NCBI GenBank assembly: GCA_031260095.1
Contig: JAIRKN010000206.1
Location: 1 to 9,499, forward strand
From: Tannerella sp.
GTDB taxonomy: Bacteria > Bacteroidota > Bacteroidia > Bacteroidales > Tannerellaceae
Direction: 5' to 3'
Length of the DNA stretch: 9,499 nucleotides
A model generated the notes under the pieces. That model had not been told where the DNA came from and did not search any database. It saw only the letters and a list, made by a program, of their open reading frames with translations. This document shows, one piece after another, positions 1-8,376 of this stretch (its first letter is position 1; each line of letters begins with the position of its first letter). Position numbers and translations under genes: made by a program.

Positions 1-37
1 AAAAAAGACGATTCCCGTGAAGAAAACCGTCTTTTTT
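1..37 (-). terminator. Hairpin terminator of the histone-like gene
   Basis: Bases 1-10 (AAAAAAGACG) are the exact reverse complement of 28-37 (CGTCTTTTTT), giving a 10-bp stem around a 17-base loop. Read leftward, the stem ends in a T run and lies 18 bases after the stop codon of the histone-like gene, as expected for an intrinsic terminator. The A/T symmetry means it could also stop transcription arriving from the left. The left edge of the window cuts off any longer tract. Confidence 0.7.
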
Positions 38-55
38 AACTTGGTTGAATTGAAA

Positions 56-232
56 TTATTTCTTTGCAGCGTCCAAAGATTTTTTCCTGAATTCTTTCAA
101 CATTTTTTCCATCTCTAAAGATGCTTTACGTGCACGGGTTCCTGCTGCTTTGTTACCTTTTTCGATTTGAGCGTTAGCGTCTTCCGTGAATGCGCTGAAT
201 GATTCCTCGATTTCCTTTACTAAATTTTTCAT
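56..232 (-). CDS. Histone H1-like protein Hc1 (58 aa)
   Basis: This short leftward gene encodes MKNLVKEIEESFSAFTEDAN followed by a lysine- and alanine-rich helical stretch that includes EKGNKAAGTRARKAS (residues 24-38) and ends in DAAKK. The protein is small, rich in Lys/Glu/Ala and predicted to be almost entirely helical. I recognise it as the 58-residue Bacteroidetes protein usually annotated histone H1-like Hc1. The family is thought to bind DNA and help compact the nucleoid, but that role is inferred from homology to the chlamydial Hc1 name family and has little direct proof in Bacteroidetes. Length and ends match the family as I know it. It is transcribed divergently from the V-ATPase operon, has its own promoter box at 284-291 and ends at the hairpin at 1-37. 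Confidence 0.85.
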   Translation of the reverse strand: MKNLVKEIEESFSAFTEDANAQIEKGNKAAGTRARKASLEMEKMLKEFRKKSLDAAKK

Positions 233-435
233 TTTCTTCCAGTTTAATTTGTCTATTTAATTACTCTTTAAATTTTAACGTTGCAAAGATATATAATTAT
301 TGAAATATATAAGGGGTTCGTTGGAAAACTTTTCATTTAAGAATTATAAAAATAGGATAAAAGTCTCAGAAAGTGGTCATAATTACACATGAGCAGACTT
401 TTTGTGCGTTTTTTTGCTTTTTTTTATGTTGCCGA
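233..435. other. AT-rich divergent intergenic region
   Basis: This stretch separates the leftward histone-like gene from the rightward V-ATPase operon and is very AT-rich. It holds an 8-bp inverted repeat, AAAAGTCT at 359-366 and AGACTTTT at 395-402, with a 28-base loop and T-rich sequence downstream (399-425). The hairpin could be a weak rightward terminator or a regulatory structure, but no gene precedes it on that strand. An ATG at 389 is in frame with subunit E, but it lies upstream of the likely promoter and is not used as the start here. Confidence 0.4.
284..291 (-). promoter_or_regulatory. Putative -7 promoter box for the histone-like gene
   Basis: On the minus strand this reads TATCTTTG, a full match to the Bacteroidetes sigma-ABfr -7 consensus TAnnTTTG. 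It would place the transcript start about 45 bases before the ATG. I do not see a convincing -33 TTTG about 20 bases upstream, so the call rests on one box and its position. Confidence 0.5.
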
Positions 436-466
436 TTCGCGTATGGACATAATTTTTTTAACTTTG
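436..466 (+). promoter_or_regulatory. Putative promoter of the V-ATPase operon
   Basis: TAACTTTG at 459-466 fully matches the Bacteroidetes -7 consensus TAnnTTTG. TTCG at 436-439, 19 bases upstream, is one mismatch from the -33 TTTG element at the usual spacing. Transcription would start around 470-475, about 35 bases before the ATG at 509. This argues against the in-frame ATG at 389, which would lie outside the transcript. No other good promoter was seen inside the operon. Confidence 0.55.
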
Positions 467-508
467 TCGCTCCAAGATATTACGAAAAACAATAAAATGA
501 CATATATT

Positions 509-1099
509 ATGGATGCAAAGATTCAGGAATTGACCGAAAAGATCTACCAGGAAGGCGTAGAGAAAGGGAATGAAGAGGCGGGCAGGATTATTGCGCGCGC
601 TAAGGAAAAAGAAGAGTCGATTATTAACGAAGCGGAAAAAAAAGCCGGACAGATTATAGCAGATGCTGAAAAGCAGGCGGGAGAAATAAAAAAAAATACG
701 GAAGCCGAATTGAGATTGTTTGCTTCGCAGGCGGTGGAAGCGCTTAAAAGTGAAGTGACCAATCTTATAACCGGTAAAATTGTAACGGATAACGTGAAAG
801 CAGCTACAGTCGATGCTTCTTTTATGCAGAAAACAATTCTTGAAATAGCCCGCGAATGGGCTAAGAACGAAGATATAACCATCCGTACCTCCGATGCAAA
901 AGCATTAACCGAATATTTTGAGGCGAATGTCAAAGATATACTGAATAAAGGCATTAAGATAGAACAGGTGAACGGCAAAAATACTTCATTTACACTTGCG
1001 CCGGCTGATGGTTCTTACAAAATCAGTTTCGGGGAAGACGAGTTTATTCATTATTTTAAAGAATTTTTGCGTCCGCAACTTATTGAAAAGCTTTTCTGA
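509..1099 (+). CDS. atpE: V-type ATP synthase subunit E (peripheral stalk)
   Basis: This 196-residue protein begins MDAKIQELTEKIYQEGVEKG and forms a long charged helix to about residue 85, rich in Glu, Lys and Ala, that looks like a coiled coil. A globular C-terminal domain follows, with alternating strands and helices ending in RPQLIEKLF. That is the layout of subunit E, which builds the peripheral stalk and holds the A/B head still while the rotor turns. The frame stays open upstream to an ATG at 389, but 509 gives the family's usual length and N terminus and follows the promoter; ATG 497 (adding MTYI) is a second possibility. There is no clear Shine-Dalgarno sequence, only A-rich bases, as is common in Bacteroidetes. 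Its stop overlaps the next start by one base (TGATG). Confidence 0.93.
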   Translation: MDAKIQELTEKIYQEGVEKGNEEAGRIIARAKEKEESIINEAEKKAGQIIADAEKQAGEIKKNTEAELRLFASQAVEALKSEVTNLITGKIVTDNVKAATVDASFMQKTILEIAREWAKNEDITIRTSDAKALTEYFEANVKDILNKGIKIEQVNGKNTSFTLAPADGSYKISFGEDEFIHYFKEFLRPQLIEKLF

Positions 1100-1974
1100 T
1101 GAGCAAATATTATTATTTAATTTCGGGCTTACCGGCAATAACACCGGATGATCATAAGCCTGCCTATACAGTCGCGGAATTTAAGACTGAAATAACGACG
1201 GTATTGTCCGAACAGGATCAGAAACTGGCGGATTGGTTTTTTCTTCCGTACGATAATCGTAACTTATTGGCGTATCTTAGGAATACGCCGCGTTATGTAT
1301 TTGATGAGCGCGGAGTTTATACGGAAGAGATAATAAAAGAGATTTGTGATTCAATGGAGAGTGAAGACCGCGCTCCGGAGAACATACGGGTTCCTGATTA
1401 TTTAATAGAATTTATAAGGGATTATTATGAGCGTTTTGGCGATACGGAGGTTTCGGAATATAACGTCTTATGGGAAGACAGGATCTCGGCGATGTACTAT
1501 CATGAAGCCATGACTTGCGGAAATACATTTCTGTCTTCGTGGTTTGAAATGAATCTGAATATCGGGAACGTAATGACGGCCGTTAATATTCGCAGGCATG
1601 GTCTTGACCGCGAGGATTATATTATCGGAGATAATGAAGTGGCGGAACAGTTGCGTCATTCAAGCGCCCATGATTTTAATCTTGGTAATTCATCTGATTA
1701 TATGGCCGAACTGGTACAAATTGCGGAAGAGCGGGATCTGATGGTTCGTGAAAGACGTACGGATGTATTACGATGGAACTGGCTTGAGGAACATACATTT
1801 TTCAAGACTTTTGATATAGAAAGCGTTCTCTCTTACCTGATACGCCTTGAAATGCTGGAAAGATGGGCCGGACTTGATAAAGTGAAAGGCGAAGAAACAT
1901 TCCGCAGGCTTGTCACGGAGATGAAGCGTGAAAGTCAGGATACATTGAACGAATTTAAAGAAAATAATAAATAA
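1099..1974 (+). CDS. DUF2764 protein of V-ATPase operon
   Basis: This soluble protein of 291 residues starts MSKYYYLISGLPAI and has no membrane segment or signal peptide. It matches what I know of the DUF2764 family, found between subunits E and A in V-ATPase operons of Bacteroidetes, and has a positional counterpart in chlamydiae and spirochaetes. It looks mostly helical. The C-terminal part has a conserved-looking block, WNWLEEHTFF (about residues 222-231), then a helix ending near LEMLERWAGLD (250-260) and a charged tail. The operon lacks a recognisable subunit C (the AC39/d-type adaptor between rotor shaft and K ring), and this protein is a plausible stand-in for it or another missing soluble subunit. 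That is inferred from position and size only. The start overlaps the stop of E, so translation may be coupled. Confidence 0.85.
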   Translation: MSKYYYLISGLPAITPDDHKPAYTVAEFKTEITTVLSEQDQKLADWFFLPYDNRNLLAYLRNTPRYVFDERGVYTEEIIKEICDSMESEDRAPENIRVPDYLIEFIRDYYERFGDTEVSEYNVLWEDRISAMYYHEAMTCGNTFLSSWFEMNLNIGNVMTAVNIRRHGLDREDYIIGDNEVAEQLRHSSAHDFNLGNSSDYMAELVQIAEERDLMVRERRTDVLRWNWLEEHTFFKTFDIESVLSYLIRLEMLERWAGLDKVKGEETFRRLVTEMKRESQDTLNEFKENNK

Positions 1975-1977
1975 ATT

Positions 1978-3732
1978 ATGGCAACTAAAGGAATCGTAAA
2001 AGGTATTGTGTCAAACCTTGTAACGGTAGAAGTGGACGGAGCCGTTTCACAGAATGAGATATGTTATATTACTGTGGGAGAGGTGCGTCTTATGTCGGAA
2101 GTGATAAAGGTGATTGGAAGAAATGCTTACGTTCAGGTATTTGAAAGTACGCGCGGGATGAAAGTCGGTGATGAAGCTACGTTTGATGGCCACATGCTTG
2201 AAGTAACCTTAGGCCCCGGTATGTTATCACGAAACTATGACGGTCTGCAAAACGATTTGGACAAGATGAAAGGTGTGTTTCTCAGTCGTGGGGAATATAC
2301 ATATCCGTTAGATAAAGAACGTTTATGGGAATTTAAGCCGTTGGCTAAAGTTGGCGATACGGTTAAGGCAGGCTCGTGGCTCGGCGAGGTGGATGAAAAC
2401 TTTCAGCCGCACCGTATTATGATTCCTTTTGTATTTCGGGGAACATATAAAATCAAATCGTTGGTCGAATCAGGTCAGTATACCATTGATCATGTTATTG
2501 CGGTTGTGACGGATGAAGCCGGACATGACCATAACGTCACGATGATACAGAAATGGCCGGTTAAACGCCCTGTTACCTGTTATAAAGAGAAGCCGCGTCC
2601 GTATAAATTACTGGAAACGGGCGTTCGTATCATTGATACGGTCAATCCGATCGTAGAAGGAGGAACGGGATTTATACCGGGACCGTTCGGTACGGGAAAG
2701 ACGGTTCTTCAACATGCTATATCCAAACAGGCGGAAGCGGATATTGTTATTATGGCGGCTTGCGGCGAGCGCGCCAATGAGGTGGTAGAGATATTCGTAG
2801 AATTTCCGGAGTTGGATGATCCGCATACGGGACGCAAACTAATGGAACGAACGATTATTATAGCCAATACCTCCAATATGCCTGTGGCGGCGCGTGAAGC
2901 GTCCGTTTATACCGCGATGACAATTGCCGAATATTATCGTAGCATGGGTTTGAAAGTGCTTCTGATGGCCGATTCCACATCACGTTGGGCGCAGGCTTTG
3001 CGTGAGATGTCGAATCGTTTGGAAGAACTGCCGGGTCAGGATGCGTTTCCTATGGACTTGTCGGCTATTGTAGCGAATTTCTACTCCCGTGCGGGAATGG
3101 TTACTCTGAACAATGGAAAAACCGGTTCCGTAACTTTTATCGGAACGGTTTCTCCGGCCGGTGGCAACCTGAAAGAGCCGGTTACGGAAAACACGAAAAA
3201 AGTGGCGCGTTGCTTCTATGCTTTGGAGCAGGCGCGCGCCGACCGGAAACGTTATCCGGCAGTGAATCCGATAGATAGTTATTCAAAATATCTGGAATAT
3301 CCTGAATTTGAAGAATACATCACCAAGCATATTTCTCCCGAATGGATCGGGATGGTCAATGAAGTGAAGACCCGTATGCTGCGTGGTAAAGAAATTTCCG
3401 AACAGATTAATATCCTGGGCGATGATGGCGTACCGGTTGACTATCATGTTATTTTCTGGAAATCGGAACTGATTGATTTTGTCATATTGCAACAGGATGC
3501 GTTTGATGCGATTGATTCTGTTTGTCCGCTGGAACGTCAGCATTATATGCTTAACAAGGTGATAGATATTTGTCGCAGGGAATTTCTGTTTGAGAATTTT
3601 CCGGAGGTTTCCGAGTATTTCAAGAGGATGATAAATATTTTTAAGCAGATGAATTATTCGGAGTTCAGAAGTGATAAGTTTAATGAATACGACAAACAGG
3701 TTGAGTCCCTGGTTGAAGAAAGGAAAAAATAA
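1978..3732 (+). CDS. atpA: V-type ATP synthase catalytic subunit A
   Basis: This 584-residue protein is the nucleotide-hydrolysing (or ATP-synthesising) subunit of the V1 head, of full family length. An N-terminal beta-barrel opens the protein and is followed by the bulge region typical of A subunits (about 70-200). The nucleotide-binding domain has a Walker A motif GPFGTGKT at 235-242 (Lys241, Thr242), the GER motif with catalytic Glu264, and a Walker B strand VLLMAD ending at Asp332, followed by STSRWAQALRE. The helical C-terminal domain runs from about 440. The motif after Glu264 reads GERANE rather than the GERGNE of most archaeal and eukaryotic A subunits, a variant I associate with the chlamydia/Bacteroidetes type. 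It starts three bases after the DUF2764 stop. All key catalytic residues are present, so the enzyme should be active. Confidence 0.97.
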   Translation: MATKGIVKGIVSNLVTVEVDGAVSQNEICYITVGEVRLMSEVIKVIGRNAYVQVFESTRGMKVGDEATFDGHMLEVTLGPGMLSRNYDGLQNDLDKMKGVFLSRGEYTYPLDKERLWEFKPLAKVGDTVKAGSWLGEVDENFQPHRIMIPFVFRGTYKIKSLVESGQYTIDHVIAVVTDEAGHDHNVTMIQKWPVKRPVTCYKEKPRPYKLLETGVRIIDTVNPIVEGGTGFIPGPFGTGKTVLQHAISKQAEADIVIMAACGERANEVVEIFVEFPELDDPHTGRKLMERTIIIANTSNMPVAAREASVYTAMTIAEYYRSMGLKVLLMADSTSRWAQALREMSNRLEELPGQDAFPMDLSAIVANFYSRAGMVTLNNGKTGSVTFIGTVSPAGGNLKEPVTENTKKVARCFYALEQARADRKRYPAVNPIDSYSKYLEYPEFEEYITKHISPEWIGMVNEVKTRMLRGKEISEQINILGDDGVPVDYHVIFWKSELIDFVILQQDAFDAIDSVCPLERQHYMLNKVIDICRREFLFENFPEVSEYFKRMINIFKQMNYSEFRSDKFNEYDKQVESLVEERKK

Positions 3733-3745
3733 AAAGAGCATATAT

Positions 3746-5068
3746 ATGGCAACAAAAGCATTTCAAAAGATATTTACGAAGATAACAAAAATTACGAAGG
3801 CTACATGTTCGCTGAAAGCTACCGGAGTGGGATATGACGAATTGGCTTCGGTAGACGGGAAACTGGCCCAGGTCGTGAAGATAGAAGATGATGAGATCAC
3901 ATTGCAGGTTTTTTCGGGAACAGAAGGTATACGTACCAATGCCGAGGTCGTTTTTATGGGTAAAGCTCCGACGCTGAAAGTGGGAGAGCAACTGGCCGGA
4001 CGGTTTTTCAATGCCTACGGCGAGCCGGTCGACGGAGGGCCTATCCCGGAAGGGCGTGAAGTAGAGATCGGCGGCCCTTCGGTAAATCCGGTGCGCCGTA
4101 AACAACCATCGGAACTTATTGCTACGGGGATAGCGGGTATTGACCTGAACAATACACTGGTGACAGGGCAAAAAATACCGTTCTTCGCCGATCCCGATCA
4201 ACCGTTCAATCAGGTGATGGCGCTTGTTGCTTTACGCGCCCGATCTGACAAAATCATACTTGGAGGAATGGGTATGACAAACGACGACTATTTGTTTTTT
4301 AAAAATACATTCAGTAATGCCGGCGCGTTGGATCGCATTGTAAGTTTTATCAATACAACGGAAGATCCGTCCGTAGAACGTATATTAGTACCCGACATGG
4401 CGCTTACGGCGGCGGAGTACTTTGCGGTAGAAAAAAATGAAAAAGTATTGGTGCTTCTGACGGATATGACGAATTATGCCGATGCGCTTGCGATTGTATC
4501 GAATCGTATGGATCAGATACCTTCAAAAGACTCTATGCCGGGTTCTCTTTATTCGGATCTTGCGAAGATTTATGAGAAAGCCGTTCAGTTCCCGGACGGG
4601 GGGTCTATCACGATCATTGCGGTGACAACACTTTCCGGCGGCGATATTACGCACGCGGTACCGGATAATACCGGATATATCACGGAAGGGCAGTTATATT
4701 TGCGTCGTGACAGCGACGTGGGTAAAGTTATTGTCGATCCGTTCCGTTCGCTTTCCCGTCTGAAACAATTAGTGACAGGTAGAAAGACGCGCGAGGATCA
4801 TCCGCAGGTGATGAATGCGGCTGTACGTCTTTATGCCGATGCGGCCGACGCAAAGACGAAAATGGAGAACGGGTTTGATCTGACGGATTATGATCATCGT
4901 ACGCTCGCATTCGCAAAAGATTATTCGGAAAAGCTGCTGGCTATTGATGTGAATCTGGATACGACGGAAATGCTGGATGTGACATGGCGACTGTTTGCCG
5001 AACATTTTACACCGGCAGAAGTAAATATAAAACAGGAATTTGTCGATAAATACTGGAAAAATGATTGA
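3746..5068 (+). CDS. atpB: V-type ATP synthase subunit B
   Basis: This 440-residue protein is the non-catalytic partner of A in the A3B3 head. The frame is open upstream into the end of subunit A (ATG at 3671), but the ATG at 3746 gives the usual bacterial length and N terminus MATKAFQKIFTKITKITKAT, and lies 13 bases after the stop of A. A weak AAGAG precedes it. In place of a Walker A loop the sequence reads IPFFADPDQPFNQ, which lacks the Gly-Lys-Thr and is expected for B. SLSRL around Arg338 corresponds to the arginine finger that B offers to the catalytic site on A. DNTGYITEGQLYLRR is the conserved block before it. A 31-base gap separates it from subunit D. Confidence 0.96.
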   Translation: MATKAFQKIFTKITKITKATCSLKATGVGYDELASVDGKLAQVVKIEDDEITLQVFSGTEGIRTNAEVVFMGKAPTLKVGEQLAGRFFNAYGEPVDGGPIPEGREVEIGGPSVNPVRRKQPSELIATGIAGIDLNNTLVTGQKIPFFADPDQPFNQVMALVALRARSDKIILGGMGMTNDDYLFFKNTFSNAGALDRIVSFINTTEDPSVERILVPDMALTAAEYFAVEKNEKVLVLLTDMTNYADALAIVSNRMDQIPSKDSMPGSLYSDLAKIYEKAVQFPDGGSITIIAVTTLSGGDITHAVPDNTGYITEGQLYLRRDSDVGKVIVDPFRSLSRLKQLVTGRKTREDHPQVMNAAVRLYADAADAKTKMENGFDLTDYDHRTLAFAKDYSEKLLAIDVNLDTTEMLDVTWRLFAEHFTPAEVNIKQEFVDKYWKND

Positions 5069-5099
5069 TAACCGGCAATGCACCATTAATCGCTAAAGG

Positions 5100-5711
5100 A
5101 TGGCTATAACGTTTCAATATAACAAAACCTCGCGTCAAGGATTGGAGAAACAATTGAAAGTACGCGAACGCGCTTTGCCGACTATCAAAAGCAAAGAAAA
5201 CGCCTTGCGCCTTGAGGTGAAGCGAACGAAAGACGAGATGAACGCTTTGGAGGAAAAACTTGAAAAAGAGATCCGAAGCTATGAAACCATGGCCGGATTA
5301 TGGAGTGAATTTGATCCCACTCTGATCTCCGTAAAAAATGTGGCATTATCGTCTAAAAAAGTAGCCGGAGTGCTTATTCCGGCGCTTGATGAGATCGCGT
5401 TTGATATCAAACCGTTTAGTCTGTTTAGCCGGCCATCCTGGTTTTTGGATGGAATAAACATATTAAAAACACTGGCTTCGACCGGAATTGAGGCGGAATT
5501 TACAGGATTGAAACTGAGTATGCTGGAACATGCCCGCCGTAAGACGACACAAAAACTCAATCTTTTTGAGAAAGTTCAGATTCCGGGTTACAAAGATGCG
5601 ATACTTAAAATAAAAAGATTCATAGAAGATGAAGAAAGCCTTGCCAAATCATCACAGAAAATCATGCGCGCCAATCAGGAAAAACGGAGAAAAGAGGAGG
5701 ATAAATCATGA
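5100..5711 (+). CDS. atpD: V-type ATP synthase subunit D (central rotor shaft)
   Basis: This 203-residue protein is the central shaft that turns inside the A3B3 head. It starts MAITFQYNKTSRQGLEKQLK. Long charged helices at both ends (about 10-65 and 130-200) would pair as the antiparallel coiled coil of subunit D. A less charged middle (about 70-125) includes FSRPSWFLDGINILK. The length is normal for the family. AAAGG touches the ATG directly and is too close to act as a usual ribosome-binding site. The last bases overlap the start of subunit I as ATGA. No subunit F gene follows, although F usually binds the foot of D in other V-ATPases. Confidence 0.93.
   Translation: MAITFQYNKTSRQGLEKQLKVRERALPTIKSKENALRLEVKRTKDEMNALEEKLEKEIRSYETMAGLWSEFDPTLISVKNVALSSKKVAGVLIPALDEIAFDIKPFSLFSRPSWFLDGINILKTLASTGIEAEFTGLKLSMLEHARRKTTQKLNLFEKVQIPGYKDAILKIKRFIEDEESLAKSSQKIMRANQEKRRKEEDKS
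5694..5700 (+). promoter_or_regulatory. Strong Shine-Dalgarno sequence before subunit I
   Basis: GAGGAGG lies seven bases before the ATG at 5708. It is the clearest ribosome-binding site in the window and stands out because the other operon genes have weak or no such sites. It decides the start of subunit I at 5708 rather than the in-frame ATG at 5720, and sits inside the last codons of subunit D. Confidence 0.7.
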
Positions 5712-7591
5712 TTGTGAAAATGAACAAATACGCCTGGCTGGTATATCATAAAGAATATGACGCCTTTCTGGAGTGTTTACGTTCCTTTGGGGCCGTACAT
5801 ATCAAAAGTTTCAGGCCAACGGGAGAGCTTCCTGTGATTCGGAAACTAACGTCGGAGGACAAGCGTGTAAAATTGCAGCTTGACTATCTGGATACCTTGC
5901 TTAAATCCGAAGAAAAAAGAGAGAAAGACGCTTCCGGTGATCCGGCGATTCGTCATGCCGGCGAATCAATAGATCCGGCGGCGGCTTCTGCTTCCCTGCA
6001 ATTTCCGTCGCGGGAAGAAGGGGATAAGTTACTGGGCAAAATAGAAAATCTGCGGGATGAATTGGGCAAAATTCACACAGCGCTTGTTTCTCTGGAGAAA
6101 GATCGTGAAATCATGTCCGTATGGGGTGATTTTGCCTATGATAAGATTGAAAAATTACGGGAGGCAGGTTATGTGATTACCTTCTTTAGCTGTCAAACGT
6201 CACATTACGACACGACCTGGGAAAGCAAATACAATGCCTTTGTGATTAATACGGTACAACCGCTTACTTATTTTATAACCATAACGCCTTCCGGAATGGA
6301 AATCCCTGTGAATGCGGATCGCGTAAAAATGCCGCTGAAAGATTACAAACAGATCTGTTCGGAAACAGAGCGGGAAAACAAGCGAAAAGAAGAGGCCCAT
6401 GCGGAGCTGTTGACGACGGCTCATCAAAGCTATGGAGCGCTGAAGGCGTTGAAGACGGACATAGAAAACGAGTTGGCATGGAATAATGCACTAGTACAAA
6501 CAAAACGGGAAGCCGACAAGAAAGTGATGTTTCTTGAAGGTTGGATACCTGACGATAAAACGGCTGAGATGGAGAAAACGCTTGCCGGCGAAGGGTTTTA
6601 TTACCGGAAGATAGAGATAACAGATGAAGATGTGATTCCGATAAAGCTTCGGAACAATAAATTCACAAAACTTTTTGAGCCGGTAACGAAACTCTACTCC
6701 TTACCGAATTACAAAGAATTGGATCCGACGCCTTTGTTTGCTCCCTTTTTTATGTTCTTTTTCGGCTTATGCCTTGGCGACGGGGGCTATGGACTGTTGC
6801 TTATCATCGCTTCGATCCTTCTGAAACGTAAAGGAAAAGAAAATATAAAGCCGGTGGCCACTTTGTTGTTATATTTCGGCGTCATGACCCTGGTTGTCGG
6901 GACGGTTACCGGTACGTTTTTCGGGGTTTCGATCATCGACATGCCCGGCCTCTCGCCGGTGAAAAACTATTTCATCTCGAATGAAAACCTGATGATCATA
7001 TCCCTTGTCATCGGATTCTTCCACGTCATCTATGCGAAATTTATAGCCGCGATAAAGATAAAAATACAGCGGGGATTGAAATACAGTCTTTCTGCTTTCG
7101 CCTGGATTTTTGTCATTCTTTCGCTGGCCTGTATTTTTGTGCTGCCGATGATTCATGCGGAGTTACCAAAGCCCGTAGAATATATTTTGTATGGCATTGC
7201 CGTTATAGGTGGCGCTATCGCATTATTCTATAATACTCCGGACAAGAATATCTTTCTTAATTTCGGCGCAGGCCTGTGGACTACGTATAATACGGTATCG
7301 GGATTGGTAGGCGATGTGCTTTCCTATATCCGGTTGTATGCGATCGGCCTTACCAGCGCGTTACTGGGAGGCGTGTTCAACTCTATGGCGATTGATATGA
7401 CGGCAGAGATAAACCCGTTCATACGTTGGCTTCCGATGTTATTGATACTTCTTGTCGGACATGCTTTAAACATCGGTCTGAGCCTTATCAGCTCACTTGT
7501 ACACCCTCTGCGTCTTATTTATGTCGAATACTACAAAAACTCCGAATTTGAAGGAGGAGGGCTTGATTATACACCTTTCAGGAAATTATAA
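5708..7591 (+). CDS. atpI: V-type ATP synthase membrane subunit I (a subunit)
   Basis: This 627-residue membrane protein is the stator through which ions pass to the K ring. Residues 1 to about 335 form the cytoplasmic part, with long charged helices (about 105-130 and 220-265) that contact the peripheral stalk. From about 343 the chain is hydrophobic, with roughly seven membrane segments near 343-372, 383-408, 428-450, 460-482, 491-512, 530-562 and 572-600. Arg542 in SYIRLYAIGL aligns with the essential arginine of the family (yeast Vph1 Arg735). Arg602 in HPLRL aligns with the second conserved arginine (yeast Arg799). Both half-channel arginines are therefore kept. A Pro/Ala/Ser-rich stretch near residues 77-100 looks like a flexible insert. 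The start overlaps the stop of D (ATGA) and has a strong ribosome-binding site. Confidence 0.95.
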   Translation: MIVKMNKYAWLVYHKEYDAFLECLRSFGAVHIKSFRPTGELPVIRKLTSEDKRVKLQLDYLDTLLKSEEKREKDASGDPAIRHAGESIDPAAASASLQFPSREEGDKLLGKIENLRDELGKIHTALVSLEKDREIMSVWGDFAYDKIEKLREAGYVITFFSCQTSHYDTTWESKYNAFVINTVQPLTYFITITPSGMEIPVNADRVKMPLKDYKQICSETERENKRKEEAHAELLTTAHQSYGALKALKTDIENELAWNNALVQTKREADKKVMFLEGWIPDDKTAEMEKTLAGEGFYYRKIEITDEDVIPIKLRNNKFTKLFEPVTKLYSLPNYKELDPTPLFAPFFMFFFGLCLGDGGYGLLLIIASILLKRKGKENIKPVATLLLYFGVMTLVVGTVTGTFFGVSIIDMPGLSPVKNYFISNENLMIISLVIGFFHVIYAKFIAAIKIKIQRGLKYSLSAFAWIFVILSLACIFVLPMIHAELPKPVEYILYGIAVIGGAIALFYNTPDKNIFLNFGAGLWTTYNTVSGLVGDVLSYIRLYAIGLTSALLGGVFNSMAIDMTAEINPFIRWLPMLLILLVGHALNIGLSLISSLVHPLRLIYVEYYKNSEFEGGGLDYTPFRKL

Positions 7592-7611
7592 AACAAAAAC
7601 AATAACTTTAA

Positions 7612-8079
<468 letters not shown>

Positions 8080-8139
8080 ACTGCGCAGAGAGATGAAACT
8101 CAGTAAAAAAGTATACGGTATTTTTATATTTCTATTCAT

Positions 8140-8185
8140 CCGTACATATTCTTTTTCCATAGAAATATGGAAAGAATATGTACGG
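8140..8185. terminator. Long hairpin after the V-ATPase operon
   Basis: The arms 8140-8161 and 8166-8185 pair over 20 bp around a GAAA loop, with two extra T bases bulging in the left arm. The outermost part reads CCGTACATATTC against GAATATGTACGG. It lies 60 bases after the K stop and is the best candidate for the end of the operon transcript. No T run follows on either strand, so it may act as a Rho-independent terminator of atypical form or protect the 3' end of the message. It could also be a small palindromic repeat. Confidence 0.5.
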
Positions 8186-8275
8186 GAAAAGGAATGGAAG
8201 TTTAATCTTTTATATTTATCTAACGTAATAGTTCTTTGATGATGCGCGTCGTCACCAGCGAGGGCGTTCCATCCT

Positions 8276-8333
8276 TCCGTCATGACGGATACAGACGTGT
8301 TCGCAATTGCAGGGAGGAGCATGACGGGGGCGG
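8276..8333. repeat. Intergenic repeat, copy 1
   Basis: This copy begins with the 14-bp palindrome TCCGTCATGACGGA (8276-8289), continues through TTCGCAAT (8300-8307) and ends in GGAGCATGACGGGGGCGG. The same three blocks, in the same order and with similar spacing, recur at 8497-8550. The sequence is far richer in G+C than the operon and has no coding character. Confidence 0.6.
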
Positions 8334-8337
8334 CGCT

Positions 8338-8362
8338 CCGTCACTGTGACGGCATTCATGCC
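8338..8362. repeat. Two adjoining short palindromes
   Basis: CCGTCACTGTGACGG at 8338-8352 is a perfect inverted repeat with a three-base centre. GGCATTCATGCC at 8351-8362 is a second one that shares its first two bases. The first uses the same CCGTCA/TGACGG arms as the palindromes at 8276 and 8494, so it looks like a relative of them. Confidence 0.5.
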
Positions 8363-8376
8363 TCCGCCTTTGCGTT

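Noticed and set aside
544..978. Leftward open frame of 144 codons opposite subunit E
   Set aside because: It is the complement of a Glu/Lys/Ala-rich coiled coil, which yields Ser/Ala/Phe-rich shadow translations. Subunit E on the other strand is certain.
7603..7610. TAACTTTA before subunit K as an internal promoter
   Set aside because: The last base of the -7 box does not match, there is no -33 element at the right spacing, and the leader would be only about 10 bases. It would have been attractive because K is needed in many copies.
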